Assembly: GCA_034401795.1 (NCBI GenBank)
Contig: CM067367.1
Location: 85,516,079-85,580,078 of the forward strand
Origin: Chaetoderma sp. LZ-2023a
Lineage: Eukaryota > Mollusca > Caudofoveata > Chaetodermatida > Chaetodermatidae
Direction: 5' to 3'
Length of the DNA: 64,000 nt
The notes under the pieces are model-generated. The model saw nothing but the letters and a program-made list of their open reading frames with translations. It had not been told where the DNA came from and did not search any database. The position numbers and the translations under genes were made by a program. How positions within the stretch are numbered: the stretch's first letter is position 1; each line of letters begins with the position of its first letter. This document shows positions 37,510 to 48,679 of the stretch, in pieces.

Positions 37510-37615
37510 AACGCATTTACTGAAGTAACTGTAAATCTGCGATGGCTGGCCATTAAGGAGTAGTATAAGCCCTCTTCTCATATGATCATTGAACATGGCT
37601 GATGCTGATCTGATA
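37453..37615 (+). repeat. (AAT)n plus dispersed flank, shared with 56097-56255
   Basis: An AAT tract (37453-37506) is followed by GCATTTACTGAAGTAACTGT, AATCTGCGATGG and further matching words. The reverse complement of 56097-56255 has the same order. This suggests a 3' end of a dispersed retroelement or MITE with an AAT tail. Confidence 0.65.
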
Positions 37616-37767
37616 AAACGTCAAGTGTTGCCGCAGTTCCAAGAGCCATAGTTGAAATTACCATAGTTTTACACAGGGTATGGAAAAGCTGATTTCTTGA
37701 AAACCGATAGCCTTGACCCTAAAGTATAAAATAATGTGTCCTGATATGATGTAGTGGAATCTTTTAC

Positions 37768-38142
37768 CAAAATCAAGGAAAATGCCATTAAATGTCAAAT
37801 AAAGGAGAACTCAATGAATTAAAAGTAAAGAGAGGCAATTCATGCAATTTTTGTTTTTGGCATGAATTACCTCCCTTAACCTGTTCAAATTGATTGTGTC
37901 AGTGCAATATGATGTATTCGATTCTCATGATGGTTTGAAAGTGACCCGTCCAAGCTCACGGTCAATCAGTGGTCAAAGTGACCAATTTTAGTTTTTGGCA
38001 TGAATTACCTCCCTTTACCTGTTGGAGTTGATTGAGGCAATTAAATCTGGTGAATTTCGATTGTTTCTGACTACCTGGGCAAAACAAAATTCATTAATTT
38101 CTCCTTTATTTGACATTTGATGGCCTTTTCCTTGATTTTGGG
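37768..38142. repeat. Inverted repeat with ~50-bp arms and internal direct repeats
   Basis: AATCAAGGAAAATGCCATTA and following bases at 37769-37818 are mirrored by sequence ending TGGCCTTTTCCTTGATT at 38092-38141. Between them TTTTTGGCATGAATTACCTC is directly repeated (about 37853 and 37995). It looks like a small foldback element. Confidence 0.7.
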
Positions 38143-38149
38143 TCGGACT

Positions 38150-39150
38150 ACGGATACTGGAAGGATGTTAAGTGTCAACATGATTTGCAGAAACCTTAAG
38201 GGGAGTCGCTATCAAAATATCACTCCCATACATTTTCTTTGGGGCATTTTGGGCACAGATAAGCGTATTCCTCGCAAATTATTCACTGGATCCAAAAGAA
38301 AAATAAAAACATCCCAGGCCGTAAGGTGTACTGAAAGTGTCTCAAGTTTGGAGGATTTAAATCGCAAATAATACTCAATGGACCAGGAAAATCTGTCGGT
38401 GTCAGATGCGGGTTAACATATGCTAGAGGTTTGTTAAGTTTCTCCATGATCTACAAGAAACTATAGGACGAGTTGCTGTCCAAATAGCACTCCCTTACAT
38501 TTCCAACTGGACTTTTTGGACAAGAAAACCTGGAATTGTCTGGAACCATAGAGCAGATCCAATTTCTGTAGATGATCTATACATGCCTGGTGCGTACTAG
38601 AAATGTACCCAGTTTAGATATAATATTTCCAAAACTGGATCAGTTATCATCACATCAATTTCCAATACATTCCATATTGACATATTTGTCTACGATACAA
38701 ATATTTTAATATCTCATGAACCGTTCAGGATATCGGAGTTCTGTAAATGGTGTCCGAGAGGCAATTCCGTCCCAGATCAGGCAATCTAAATGCTGAAACA
38801 ATCGGATCATAATCCCGTCATCTATCAGCAAATCAAGGAAATATTGTTTAGTGTGCAGATTTGCAATACTAGAAATGTTAATATGTCCACTAACGATTTT
38901 ATTTTAGTAATCAATAGTAGCCTTGGTATCTAGGGATGTAAAAAATGGCAACACTCTGACAGGGACAGAAGAAAGAATTCCCATGATGCCAAATAATTGT
39001 TTTTATGCAGCATTTTCTCAAAAACGGGACACTGAACTGAACAGATTTTTTTGGCCAACTTGCGGGTCAACAGATCCTAGAAATATGGTATGTTTCAAGA
39101 TGATCCGGAAAAATCCTAGGAGAAGTCGTGACCGAATATTGCTCCCATAC
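38150..39150. repeat. Diverged ~240-bp tandem-like units upstream of copy B
   Basis: Similar blocks ending in ACTCCC(A/T)TACAT(T/C)TTC, or GCTCCCATACGTTCCC, recur at about 38220, 38488 and 39145. Each is preceded by GAAACCTTAAGGGGAGTCG- or GATCCGGAAAAATCCTAGG-like words. The units are too diverged to set exact borders. No gene seen. Confidence 0.4.
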
Positions 39151-39154
39151 GTTC

Positions 39155-41200
39155 CCTATATTCATTAGAGCTGAAAGAACGGGTTGCTGGAAGTTACATC
39201 TTTTGGCCATAGAGAGAACGTTACCTTTCCTAGCAGCTGCAGGTCACAACAACTATGCAAAATGTTGCCGGTTGTATCTTCAAGACTGTCAGAATTTATG
39301 TGAATGTTTGGAAGAACCAATACAAAATGGAGAATTCGCGATAAGAGGAAGAAAAGCCGATTCTGGAGTGGAACCTGGTCAGATATGACCATAGAACAAT
39401 CACTGATGAGAGCAGGGAAGATTGTAGGTGGACTCATCAATATTACCCACAAAGACTCTGCAAGAAAAATTTGGTTACTCACTGCACATGCTGTTGCTAT
39501 GTACACTGATGCTCTACGTTGCCGTACCAGTAAGTGTACTGGGTCCTGGTCAGAACAACATAAAGGGATGCATCCAGGAAACATTAGAAAGGATTTGGAA
39601 GACATGGAAACCTTCAAGCAATTCCTTTTAAGGAACAACCCATTCAGATCTGGCCAAGATAGTGAGCTCAGGAACATTGCAACTGGAGTAGTAGCTGATG
39701 AGCGCGTCAATGTAGATAATGCCCTACAAATTGGGACCACAATCCAAGAAAAACTGAATGAGAAGAAATTTGGCGATGTAAAGTTTAAGAGGGTAGAACA
39801 AGCTAAAACGTTTGCTGCCATGCGAAAGCCCCTCAAAATATCTGGTGATGAAGTCCGAATGTCATCACAGGAGCTGTACCATCGATTTGTGTCCATGTCA
39901 TATGTCAATAGTTGCCCTCCTGACAAAAGTGTGTTTTCACATGAACTTGCAACTGTATCGCCTGCACTGTTCAAAGATGGCGGGAGTATGAGGAAAGCAA
40001 ATAAGGCGGATATGGCTAAATGTATACTTGAGATGGATACAGAAATCACATCAGAGACAGTTGGACCAGCATCTAAAGTGCTGAATGGATGTGCTCTTTT
40101 GCACAAACTGGTTTGGGCCAAGACTGGCACTGTGGAGGATGCTTGTGATGCATATGTGTGCTCTGTTGTCACCCATTCTTCATATGGTCTTCCTCTTTGG
40201 GTAGAGTTTGACAGCTATGAAGTGGCAACAATAAAAGATCAGGAACAAAAGCGACGGCGAAAGGAGAAAATGTTCCCAAATGTTGTTGTGGAGATGAAAA
40301 CACCAATACCTGGAGACAAGAAGGCATTTCTTTGAAACAAAAAGAACAAGCAGGGTTTGATCAAATTATTATCTCAGCCCCTTCAGAAGGCAGGCATCCA
40401 TGTAGAGCATGCTGGTGAAGAGGGTGATGCTGATGTTTGCATAGTTAAGAAGGCAATGGAATTGGCAAAAACATATGAAAATGTTATTGTTGTTGCTGAT
40501 GATACAGACATTTCTGATAATGTTGATCCACCACACAAATTATGGGAAACATGTTTATATGCAGACCAGACAACATACCATTGCCATTAAAGTTGCAAAG
40601 GAAGTGTTAGGGAGAGAGATGTATATGTGTTTGCCATTTGCTCATGCTATGTCAGGCTGTGATACAACGTCTGGAATGTATGGCGTGGGGAAACTGAAGC
40701 TCATGAAATTGCTCCAGTCATCACAGCAGTTACGCGCAGATGCGCTGGTCTTTGGTGACACAGAAACACCTAAGGAAGTGCTTCTAAAGGTAAGAGAACA
40801 TTTTGCAAAGAATTTGTACATAGGGGGAACCAATGCTGAAGGACTCAATGAACTTCGCTATTTAAATGTGGTATCATCGAAATATGTACCTTTTGAGAGA
40901 ATACCACCTACCAGCAGAGCTATGTACTATCACTCGCCACGTGTACATCACCAAGTAAGCACATGGCGTCATCTTCAAACGATTCTCCAAAAGGAAGAGT
41001 TCAGATACAAAATTGAAGGTGATGCCGTAGTGCCGGTAATCACTGATAAAGCAGCAGCACCAGCAGATATATTGGCAGAGATCAGATGCTCCTGTAAGAG
41101 CGAGCGTTGTGTATCTTGTACTTGTGCCAAGAGAGGAATTCCATGCAGCATACACTGCAAATGCGAGGGGCAATGTATAAATTATCACATTGAACTTTAG
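39155..41200 (+). pseudogene. Transposon-type protein copy B with FEN/XPG-like nuclease and Cys-rich tail
   Basis: Better preserved member of the same family as copy A, 5' truncated. Order: ERTGCWKLHLLAIERTLPFL and AAGHNNYAKC (39170-39260), a frame change near 39345, SGTWSDMTIEQSLMRAGKIV (39370-39430), then about 330 open codons to 40335. At 40333 a TGA interrupts a region that continues LSQPLQKAGIHVEHAGEEGD with ADVCIVKKAMELAK. VVADDTD supplies further acidic residues of the nuclease core; at about 40513 the frame shifts and continues IMLIHHTNYGKHVYM and AHAMSGCDTTSGMYGVGK. The C-terminus is Cys rich (CSCKSERCVSCTCAKRG, CSIHCKCEGQC) and ends at TAG 41198-41200. The family resembles Academ transposases; this label is inferred. 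Only one stop and two shifts, so relatively recent. Confidence 0.8.
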
Positions 41201-41302
41201 CAGAATATTACTTGGTGGAGCCAACCGTAATCTGCTGACTCTATGCACCATGCATAATTTTATTTATATCTGCCATCCTGACACGTGAATTATGATGAAT
41301 AA

Positions 41303-41850
41303 ATTACCATAATAAGCATATGTTATTCTGTAAAAATAATATCAGAATTCAATTTCTTGACCCCAAATCATTAACTTTAGAGGCTTCAATCGCCACTCTA
41401 GCTTATATGGTAACTGGACTATCTAGAAATGTCCAATTTTCAGCCATTTTGGCGGCCATTTTGATGTTTTTCCGCTATTTTGAATACATTACCATAATAA
41501 GCATCTGTTATTCTGTAAAAATAATATCAGAATTCAATTCCTTGACCCCAAAACATTAACTTTAGAGGCTTCAATCGCCACTCTAGCTTATATGGTAAAT
41601 GAACTATCTAGAAATGTATACTTTTCGGCCATTTTGGCGGCCATTTTGACGTTTTTTCGCCATTTTGAATAAATTACCACGATTAGCATGTGTTATTCTG
41701 TAGAAATAATATCAGAATTCAATTCCTTGACCCCAAAACATTAACATTAGAGGTTTTAATCGCGACTCTAGCTTATATATAAACTGAACTATCTAGAAAT
41801 GTATAATTTTCAGCCATTTTGGCGGCCATTTTGAATTTATTGCTAAAAAA
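41303..41850. repeat. 185-bp tandem repeat, three units
   Basis: TGTTATTCTGTA(A/G)AAATAATATC occurs at exact 185-bp spacing (units near 41303, 41488 and 41673; the last is truncated). Each contains AATTC(A)ATTTCTTGACCCCAAA-type and CATTTTGGCGGCCATTTTGA words. It lies directly downstream of copy B. Confidence 0.93.
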
Positions 41851-41975
41851 AGCATTTTCCCCAATTGGGATTCATGGGGAATTTGTTGTGGTCTTAATTT
41901 AGATACACTGGAAGAGGTATGGGCAAAAATCTGGTTGTTACTTAAAATGTCCTGGTCCATTGTCATTTCTTACTG

Positions 41976-41978
<3 letters not shown>

Positions 41979-42042
<64 letters not shown>

Positions 42043-42093
42043 GAATAAGAATAACGATCCTGAGAAAAAACTATAATCTGCGATAAATCACAG

Positions 42094-42130
<37 letters not shown>
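41979..42130. repeat. (AAT)n microsatellites flanking a short hairpin
   Basis: Two AAT tracts (41979-42043 and 42098-42128) flank TAATCTGCGATAAATCACAG, in which CTGCGAT and ATCACAG are loosely complementary. Confidence 0.85.
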
Positions 42131-42131
<1 letters not shown>

Positions 42132-43600
42132 TCTTTATTTACGGAGGGTAAATCTTCAGCTAACTGATCTTACAGAGGCCTCACAAAAATAAATATATGT
42201 ATACATACACACTATATACAAAAATATATATATGTCTACAAAATATACAAACTAATTATTACAATAGAAATATAAAAACTAAAATGTGGATGTAAACTAA
42301 TATTATTATCTGTAATTTATAATCACTAATCACTTATTATCATTAGTATTACTACCACCATTAGTATCACTATTATAACCATTATTCTTATCGTCGTCGT
42401 AGCTGTCACAGTAGCAATTCTTATAAGTCTGTCTGTCAGTCGGTCAGTAATCGGTCGGTCGGTCTGTAGGTCGGTCGCTCTGACTCTCTGTATGTCTGTC
42501 GGTCGATCGGTCTGCTGGTACATCTCGTCAAAGCGCCCAAAACCTGGTAGTTGTTGCTATTACCATTACCTTATGATATGACTATGCATGCAGGTGCTCA
42601 CGCACACAATCTTGTGTACTCACACGCACACTCGCTCACATACAGGCATGCACCCACTCCGGCACTCACATAGATACTCGCGCACTCACACATCTTATAT
42701 ACAATGCAATAAGCAATTAAAATAATAGTTATCATGTTTCACGTTTTACTTATTTACACTTAACCATCTCAACACTGAAATCCCAGTATTAACATTCAAA
42801 TGCAACCTAATAGGTAAGTTGTTGCATACTTTGCAAATAATTTGGCCGAAATTCGTTAGTGCCTTAGACAACAACAACCTCCAGTAAAATTAGCAGCAAA
42901 ATATGCTACTGAGATTATCTGACATTATAAAGTTCTGAAGTACGTATCTGGGTGTTTTTCATGTTCAAATGACTAGGAAACATCGGCCTACAAGAAGTAG
43001 AAATAAATCTTTTTTCTGGTAATCTAGGTACGTAGCGATACGGGAAATGTTAAGCATTGTTCCGATTGTTTTTTGTCAGCCATATTAGTTCCAAAATATT
43101 CAACTATTTTTGACGAATTTCTTAATGACATACAATTCGTACAATTGCAAATAAACAAAGACCAAGTAAATTGGCCATTTTAGCAGTCAAATTAGTATCA
43201 AAATATTCAACAATTATTAAATTGTAGATCTAAAGCCCTGTTCTTACTAGAGTCGCAACCCGGAATATTACCATACCTCACTGTGGCAGTACGCTGGTTA
43301 AGTCTCTAGCGAGAACACGACCTATGACTGACACGCAATTCGTATCGTCACATCAGCCGTTCACGCATTGCGCTTTTTAACCATTGCATCAATGAATTCC
43401 CGTGTATATGGATTTACCGACAACAATACACGAACAACTGCCGAATGTTTTAAAATTACTATGACCGGAAGCTATTGCTGCTTTGGACAGCAACAGATTC
43501 TAGTCATATCACCTTACAAAAACTCAACAGAATACTACTATGCGTCGGTAAAATGTACTGATTTAGGGATTTGCCTGTGAAAAAGGGTTAACATTATTAT
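42131..43600. other. No confident gene; GGTC/GTCT-rich tract and MITE relics
   Basis: 42425-42520 is rich in CGGTC/GTCTG words. Near 43075-43230 two TTAGT(T/A)(C/T)CAAAATATTCAAC words match the foldback-MITE core. A 70-residue frame at 43368-43580 has no recognisable motif. Confidence 0.45.
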
Positions 43601-43609
43601 TATTATCTA

Positions 43610-44035
43610 TCTTGTATGTTTGAGGTAAATGACCTAAGAGTCGGCGTGTGTTTAACATCACTCGATAAAGAATTCCACATCTGTGTTGCTGTGTACGTAA
43701 AGCTGTGTTTTCCACGATCTGTTCGTATGTTCGGAAGCTTTAATAGACTGTTTGGTTTTTTACCGTATATTCCAAGTATGTGTGTTTTCTACCAATGTAA
43801 ACATATCGTTCATGTAGATAGGTACAAGGCCGTTTAACGATTAATATGTCATGATGTGTGTCTTTATTGGCATTCTCTGAGTTAATGATGTCCAGTTCAA
43901 TGTTTCATTCATTTCTTGTGACGGAGTTTGATACTGGACTTCTAATATTATTCTAGCTGCACACTTTTGTAATTTATCAAGCTTATATAACAATGAAGGT
44001 GTACCAGCATAATAAACAAGACGGTGACAGTCATC
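43610..44035 (-). pseudogene. LINE RT C-terminal fragment (CR1/Jockey-like)
   Basis: The minus strand reads TPSLLYKLDKLQKCAARIIL, then TPSQEMNETLNWTSLTQR, and further PIYMNDMFTLVENTHTWN and ASEHTNRSWKTQLYVHSN. This is the post-catalytic thumb region of non-LTR reverse transcriptases (KLQKRAARIIL...TPSxxMxxxLxWxxLxxR...YMxDMF). The catalytic part is missing, because an inverted repeat and a TA microsatellite adjoin it. Frame breaks mark it as a relic. Confidence 0.8.
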
Positions 44036-44037
44036 CG

Positions 44038-44575
44038 TGACAGTGATTTCATATGCTAGGGAGGCTGCGTGTTGAATAGCAAAATCTGTTAAGCGTTCGC
44101 TAATGTGGCGCAGAATAATACTGCGCTCCCATTACATGCCTTCAGATGAACGATCTCTACCTAACATATAAACCCCATACCAGGCAAGAAGGTAGAGTCA
44201 CCTACAACTTACCCAAGCTCGTCAGCGACACTGCCACTGAAATGTCATGCAAAAACGCCCTCAGGGAGCAGATAGCTAACATCGATGTCAGCTCCGATAC
44301 AAATGAAGCCATAACCAAAATACTGAAATCTATGGAATCATCCGCTACCAGCACCATAGGTGATCTTAAAAACTACCAAACTAGGTCTACTGACGACCCT
44401 CTTGAAGAAAAACTGTCAGCAGTGCAGAAAGCATTACGGCTGCACATCTATCAAAGTGGCCAAAGAGAAGACCGCACCAAACTACGCCGGGAGCACAGTA
44501 TTATTCTGCGCCACATTAGCGAACGCTTAAAAGATTTTGCTATTCAACATGCAACTCCCTAGCAGATGAAATCAC
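44038..44575. repeat. Inverted repeat with ~93-bp arms enclosing a 138-residue frame
   Basis: The left arm, GTGACAGTGATTTCATATGC through GAATAATACTGCGCTCCC (44038-44130), is mirrored by 44490-44575 with few mismatches. Between the arms a plus-strand frame (44146-44562) encodes a charged, helical protein, for example TNEAITKILKSMESSATSTI, ending [13 protein letters not shown]. The arm's minus strand runs directly into the LINE fragment at 43610-44035, so the arms are probably part of LINE coding sequence that was duplicated in inverse orientation. The frame may be a LINE endonuclease-RT linker. Confidence 0.75.
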
Positions 44576-44720
<145 letters not shown>

Positions 44721-46375
44721 CACCTGTGCAAAAGTTAAGCACCAACAAAAACAATAGAACGTAGAAACATGATGGTACAACTAGGCTGCCATACTTTTTG
44801 TCCCCGCGTTAGCTGACATAATTCCAAGTACGAAATGCACATGCATGCATGACTTCACGCCGCTTGATGTCCGTGCGTGGCGGGAAACAGCACACGTGTT
44901 CAGTTATGTAAAAGTCCAGTTTGAAGTGTAGAACATTACATACAGATTTAGGCGACAAGATTAGGAATTTTGTGTTCATGACCGTGGTTTATTTGTACAG
45001 AGAGAATTAGCTCTTGATTGTGAACCGCTATGGCAAGACGAAGGTTAAGTGCTCGTGTGAAATGGCAAATCATAAGCATGCATACCACTGGTATGTCATG
45101 CAGAGAGATTGGCAGACAGCTGAACATTAACCATAGTAATCAGTCATTTGATTGCAAAACATGGGCAAACTAACGAGGTGAAGGACAGGCCTAGATCTGG
45201 AAGACCGAAGAAGACTACTGCCCGTGATGATCGAGCCCTAGTACGCCTTGTTAGGAGATCTCCATTCACCAACAGCAGAGTGCTCAGCCAGCAATGGGAA
45301 ACGCGCAATAGAGTGTCAATGTCTACCGTCAAAGGGAGACTGTATGCTGCTGGCATGAAAGCTAGGAGACCTGTCAGACGTCCTCTCCTCACTGCACACC
45401 ACAAAGAGGAGCGTCTGAGGTGGTGCAACGAAAGAAGACACTGGAACATGAGATCCTGGAGACGGGTACACTGGTCCGATGAAAGTCGGTTCCTGCTTCA
45501 TGCCACAGATGGTCGAACTCGTGTATGGAGGTCCAGACGCACGGCGTACGACCAACGTAACATCATGGAAGAAGTTCCATTTGGTGGAGGTTCCGTTATG
45601 ATATGGGAGTGCATCTCATTTGATTGTAAGCTGGATCTGTTGACTGTACCTGGAACACTAAATGGACAAAGATATCAAGATTCCATACTGGATAGAGTTG
45701 TGGTCCCTCATTTTGTAAATCATGCACCTGGAACCCACCCTATATTCATGGATGACAACGCCCGACCACATCGTGCTAGAGCTGTGCATGAATACCTCCG
45801 CCAGAATGCCATCGAAACCCTACCATGGCCAGCAAGGAGCCCTGACATGAACCCTATTGAGCATATCTGGGACATTCTGGGAAACATGGTGAGAAGGAGG
45901 GATCCTCCTGTGCAGAACCTACAGGAATTAACAGACGCACTCCATCTTGAATGGCAACGAATACCACAATGGCGTATCAGTCGGTTGGTGACCAGCATGA
46001 GACGTCGTGTCCAGGCCGTCATCCAGGCACAAGGTGGATATACCCGGTATTAATAATGACAGTCTCAAACTCGTGCACAGATGTTAAACTTCGTTTTCAG
46101 ACACCATTAATGACAATCTAGCCACGTGTGTCAACTGTAGGGCAATAGTTGTCAGTTGTGTCAACGTAACCATATTCAGGCCTCGTTTTCAAGTTCAAAC
46201 AAAAACATACAGTGTTTCCCCACCATCATAATCAGCATTCCTCTAGTTGCATTATTACCTCTTGCACTAAGATGGATGGGTACATAAATGTTTATGCTAT
46301 TGCTTTCTTCATAGCACATGAATATACCCTCGCATGTGCGTAAAAATAGGGTGGTGCTTAACTTTTGCACAGGTG
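44721..46375 (+). mobile_element. Complete Tc1-like transposon
   Basis: CACCTGTGCAAAAGTTAAGC (then ACCA) at 44721-44744 and its exact reverse complement at 46352-46375 are 24-bp terminal inverted repeats. TA flanks both sides, the standard Tc1/mariner target duplication, here inside a TA microsatellite. The 1655-bp length is normal for the superfamily. It contains one transposase gene with a single early frameshift. Perfect ends suggest a recent insertion. Confidence 0.97.
45030..46053 (+). pseudogene. Tc1-family DD34E transposase, one frameshift
   Basis: Cuts and pastes the surrounding element. The ATG at 45030 opens MARRRLSARVKWQIISMHTT with the first helix-turn-helix. Near 45137 the frame shifts and continues as IAKHGQTNEVKDRPRSGRPK, the GRPR-like linker and second helix-turn-helix, then open to TAA at 46051-46053. 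Catalytic residues are visible: Asp in VHWSDESRF, Asp in MDDNARPH, Glu in SPDMNPIEHIWD, with 34 residues between the last two (DD34E). About 340 residues in total, the family's usual size. Only the one indel prevents a full-length product, so it is probably inactive but young. An internal start at 45148 would lack the first DNA-binding helix. Confidence 0.95.
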
Positions 46376-46439
46376 TATATATATATATCCCTAACAGCCT
46401 CGAGAACATTTAAGAGGCTATGCCGTAGTTGGGGCGTAT

Positions 46440-46506
46440 GTGTGCATGTGCCTATGTGCGTACATGCCTGCGTGCATATATATGTGTGTGTGTGTGTGTG
46501 TGCGTG

Positions 46507-46574
<68 letters not shown>

Positions 46575-46627
46575 AGCGCGCGTGTATGCGTGCGTGCGTA
46601 CGAGCGAGCGAGCGTTCATGCGTGCGA

Positions 46628-46677
<50 letters not shown>

Positions 46678-46690
46678 CTGCGTGCATGTA
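46440..46690. repeat. (TGCG)n microsatellite
   Basis: Long GTGCGTGC tract with CGAG interruptions. Frames of CVRA/ARTH type up to 154 residues over it are artefacts. Confidence 0.96.
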
Positions 46691-46814
46691 CGTGTACGGT
46701 TGTGCTAATGGTATGGGTAGTGGCTGTATGCTTACGTGAACAGAGTGTGTGATTGCCTGGGTGGTGGGGTCCGAGCGTCAGTGCCCACTCAAACGCATGC
46801 GAACATATGCGATG

Positions 46815-46907
46815 GTGAGTGTTGTTGTTGTTGTTGTTGTTGTTGTTGTCATTGTCGTTGTCGTCGTCGTTGTCGTCGTTGTTGTTGTTGTTGTTGTCGT
46901 TGTTATA
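46815..46907. repeat. (GTT/GTC)n tract at inner edge of right arm
   Basis: Mirror of the AAC/GAC tract at 37247-37318 in the left arm. Units run GTT, interrupted by GTC. Confidence 0.9.
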
Positions 46908-47629
46908 AAGGCTCATCTTAGATTTTGCTCAAATTGAAGAATCTTAAGCGATAGCGGACATTTCATATCAACGCTCTGAATTAAATTGAATTGAATCAAA
47001 TTAATAACTTTTAGTTTTAACTATTATTTTCTATTAGTTAAGTCTGGCCACTGTACCTGATCATATACTCTCCACATGTGATGAATATCTACCTCAGCAT
47101 TTCATGAAACATTCTGAGAAATATTTTGAAAGTAATTTGTTTGAATATTTGCGACGTAGCGACCCTTTCTGCTCACATTTTAACCAACACATCTAAAACT
47201 TCACCCGCTACATTATTATTACTATTTTTCTCATTATTTTACTATATCACTATTAACCAGAGATTATTCCGTTTTATTTTCACACAGCGCCCTATCGTGA
47301 TAGACATCATTCGTAAGGAAGGCGGTCCCGAGAGGATAAAGCAGAATGAGAATAAGGTTTTTCGAATCCTGCAAGAGGTCATCGCCGCCTAGAATGCGCC
47401 TTCAAAACAGACATTGGCGATTCCGACGATGGTAATTTCGCATTCGGTGAGAAGCTCCCCATAGCTGAGCAGCTACTAAGATGTCTACTCGACGGATGCA
47501 GAAATCGCAGAAATGATTAGAAAATTGAAGGAGATGGCCCAGTTGCAACCAACTGACGCTAACCGTGACTATGTTATACATTTTCGCAACTACGAATCGC
47601 AGGGATACGAAAATGTGTGCGAATAATCA

Positions 47630-47636
<7 letters not shown>
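46896..47636 (+). repeat. Right ~740-bp arm of the inverted repeat pair
   Basis: Reverse-orientation match to 36513-37262. It contains the frame 47126-47392 ending PIVIDIIRKEGGPERIKQNE, NKVFRILQEVIAA. In the left arm the corresponding stretch has a short insertion and different frame. Further out, DAEIAEMIRKLKEMAQLQPT and ESQGYENVCE end at a TAA beside the TA microsatellite. Confidence 0.92.
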
Positions 47637-47862
<226 letters not shown>

Positions 47863-48179
47863 TAATAATAATAATATAGAGATAATAAGATAATAAAATA
47901 TATAATTTGTCTTAGATTGTGTACTTTTGAGTTTGTATATTTTATTTGAATGGTATACATAACAATTTTGCAAGTGCTTCCATCTTTTTGTGATACAGCT
48001 CCCCCATTACTAAGTAATTAGCACACATTGCGTTAATAACCCCTAGACCCTGGGTGAGTGATAACAAATACGTGATTCTGGAACTCCCGTCATTCCTTCA
48101 GGTTTTACTTTATCATGTTCGCCAGCCAGGCAGTCAGTGATTTACATCAGTGTCTACGATCCAGGCTGTCAAGAATGGG

Positions 48180-48675
48180 GCGGGCGGGGGTCTTCATTAA
48201 GTACTCAGAGGACGTGAATAAATGGCAATTTAGTGAATTAAGCAAGGAGCTTCTATGCAACCGCTGAGTTTGCAGATGTAAGGAGTATTATTAAGGGACT
48301 CTAGAGAACCAGTCAGCAAGTAGATGAATATCATCACCTATTCCTGTCAGAGTAAGTGGTCATCTTTCGCTTGAGAACTGGTAATAACAGGCGTAATCAA
48401 CATATACATAAGAAACTTCATCTGGTATCCGCCCCTATGTGCCTGTGTGGACAAGCAGAACACTCTAGTGTGCATGTGCTACAGGCCTGCATCACTCTCA
48501 CTAAAATTAGAAACCAGATACGGGTCATACCAACAGCACTAAAAGAACAGTTTTACGGGAGCCTTGAAGACCTGCAGAAAACAACCGTGTTTGTCACAAA
48601 GGCTGAGCTGCATGTGTAAGACAGCGAACAAAAAAGAAGAAGAAGAAGAAGAAAGAAAGAAAGAAAGGAGTTATA
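48180..48675 (+). pseudogene. LINE ORF2 C-terminus and (GAA)n tail
   Basis: The frame GVFIKYSEDVNKWQFSELSK is followed, after stops, by VVIFRLRTGNNRRNQHIHKK (48353-48420), SAPMCLCGQAEHSSVHVLQA (48430-48490) and LKEQFYGSLEDLQKTTVFVT, ending at TAA 48617-48619. This is the common RNase-H-distal end of I/Jockey-type LINE polyproteins (IFRLRTGHxRLxxHL...CxCGxxExxxHxLxxC). It is followed within 20 bp by an AAGAAGAAG/GAAA tail, the expected 3' terminus. The 5' part is truncated, typical of LINE insertions. Confidence 0.82.
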
Positions 48676-48679
48676 TTGG

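Noticed and set aside
39165..40172. 335-residue minus-strand open frame
   Set aside because: Antisense shadow of nuclease copy B, whose plus-strand frame has clear family motifs.
46334..46937. Frames of 61-154 residues
   Set aside because: TGCG and GTT microsatellite translation products.
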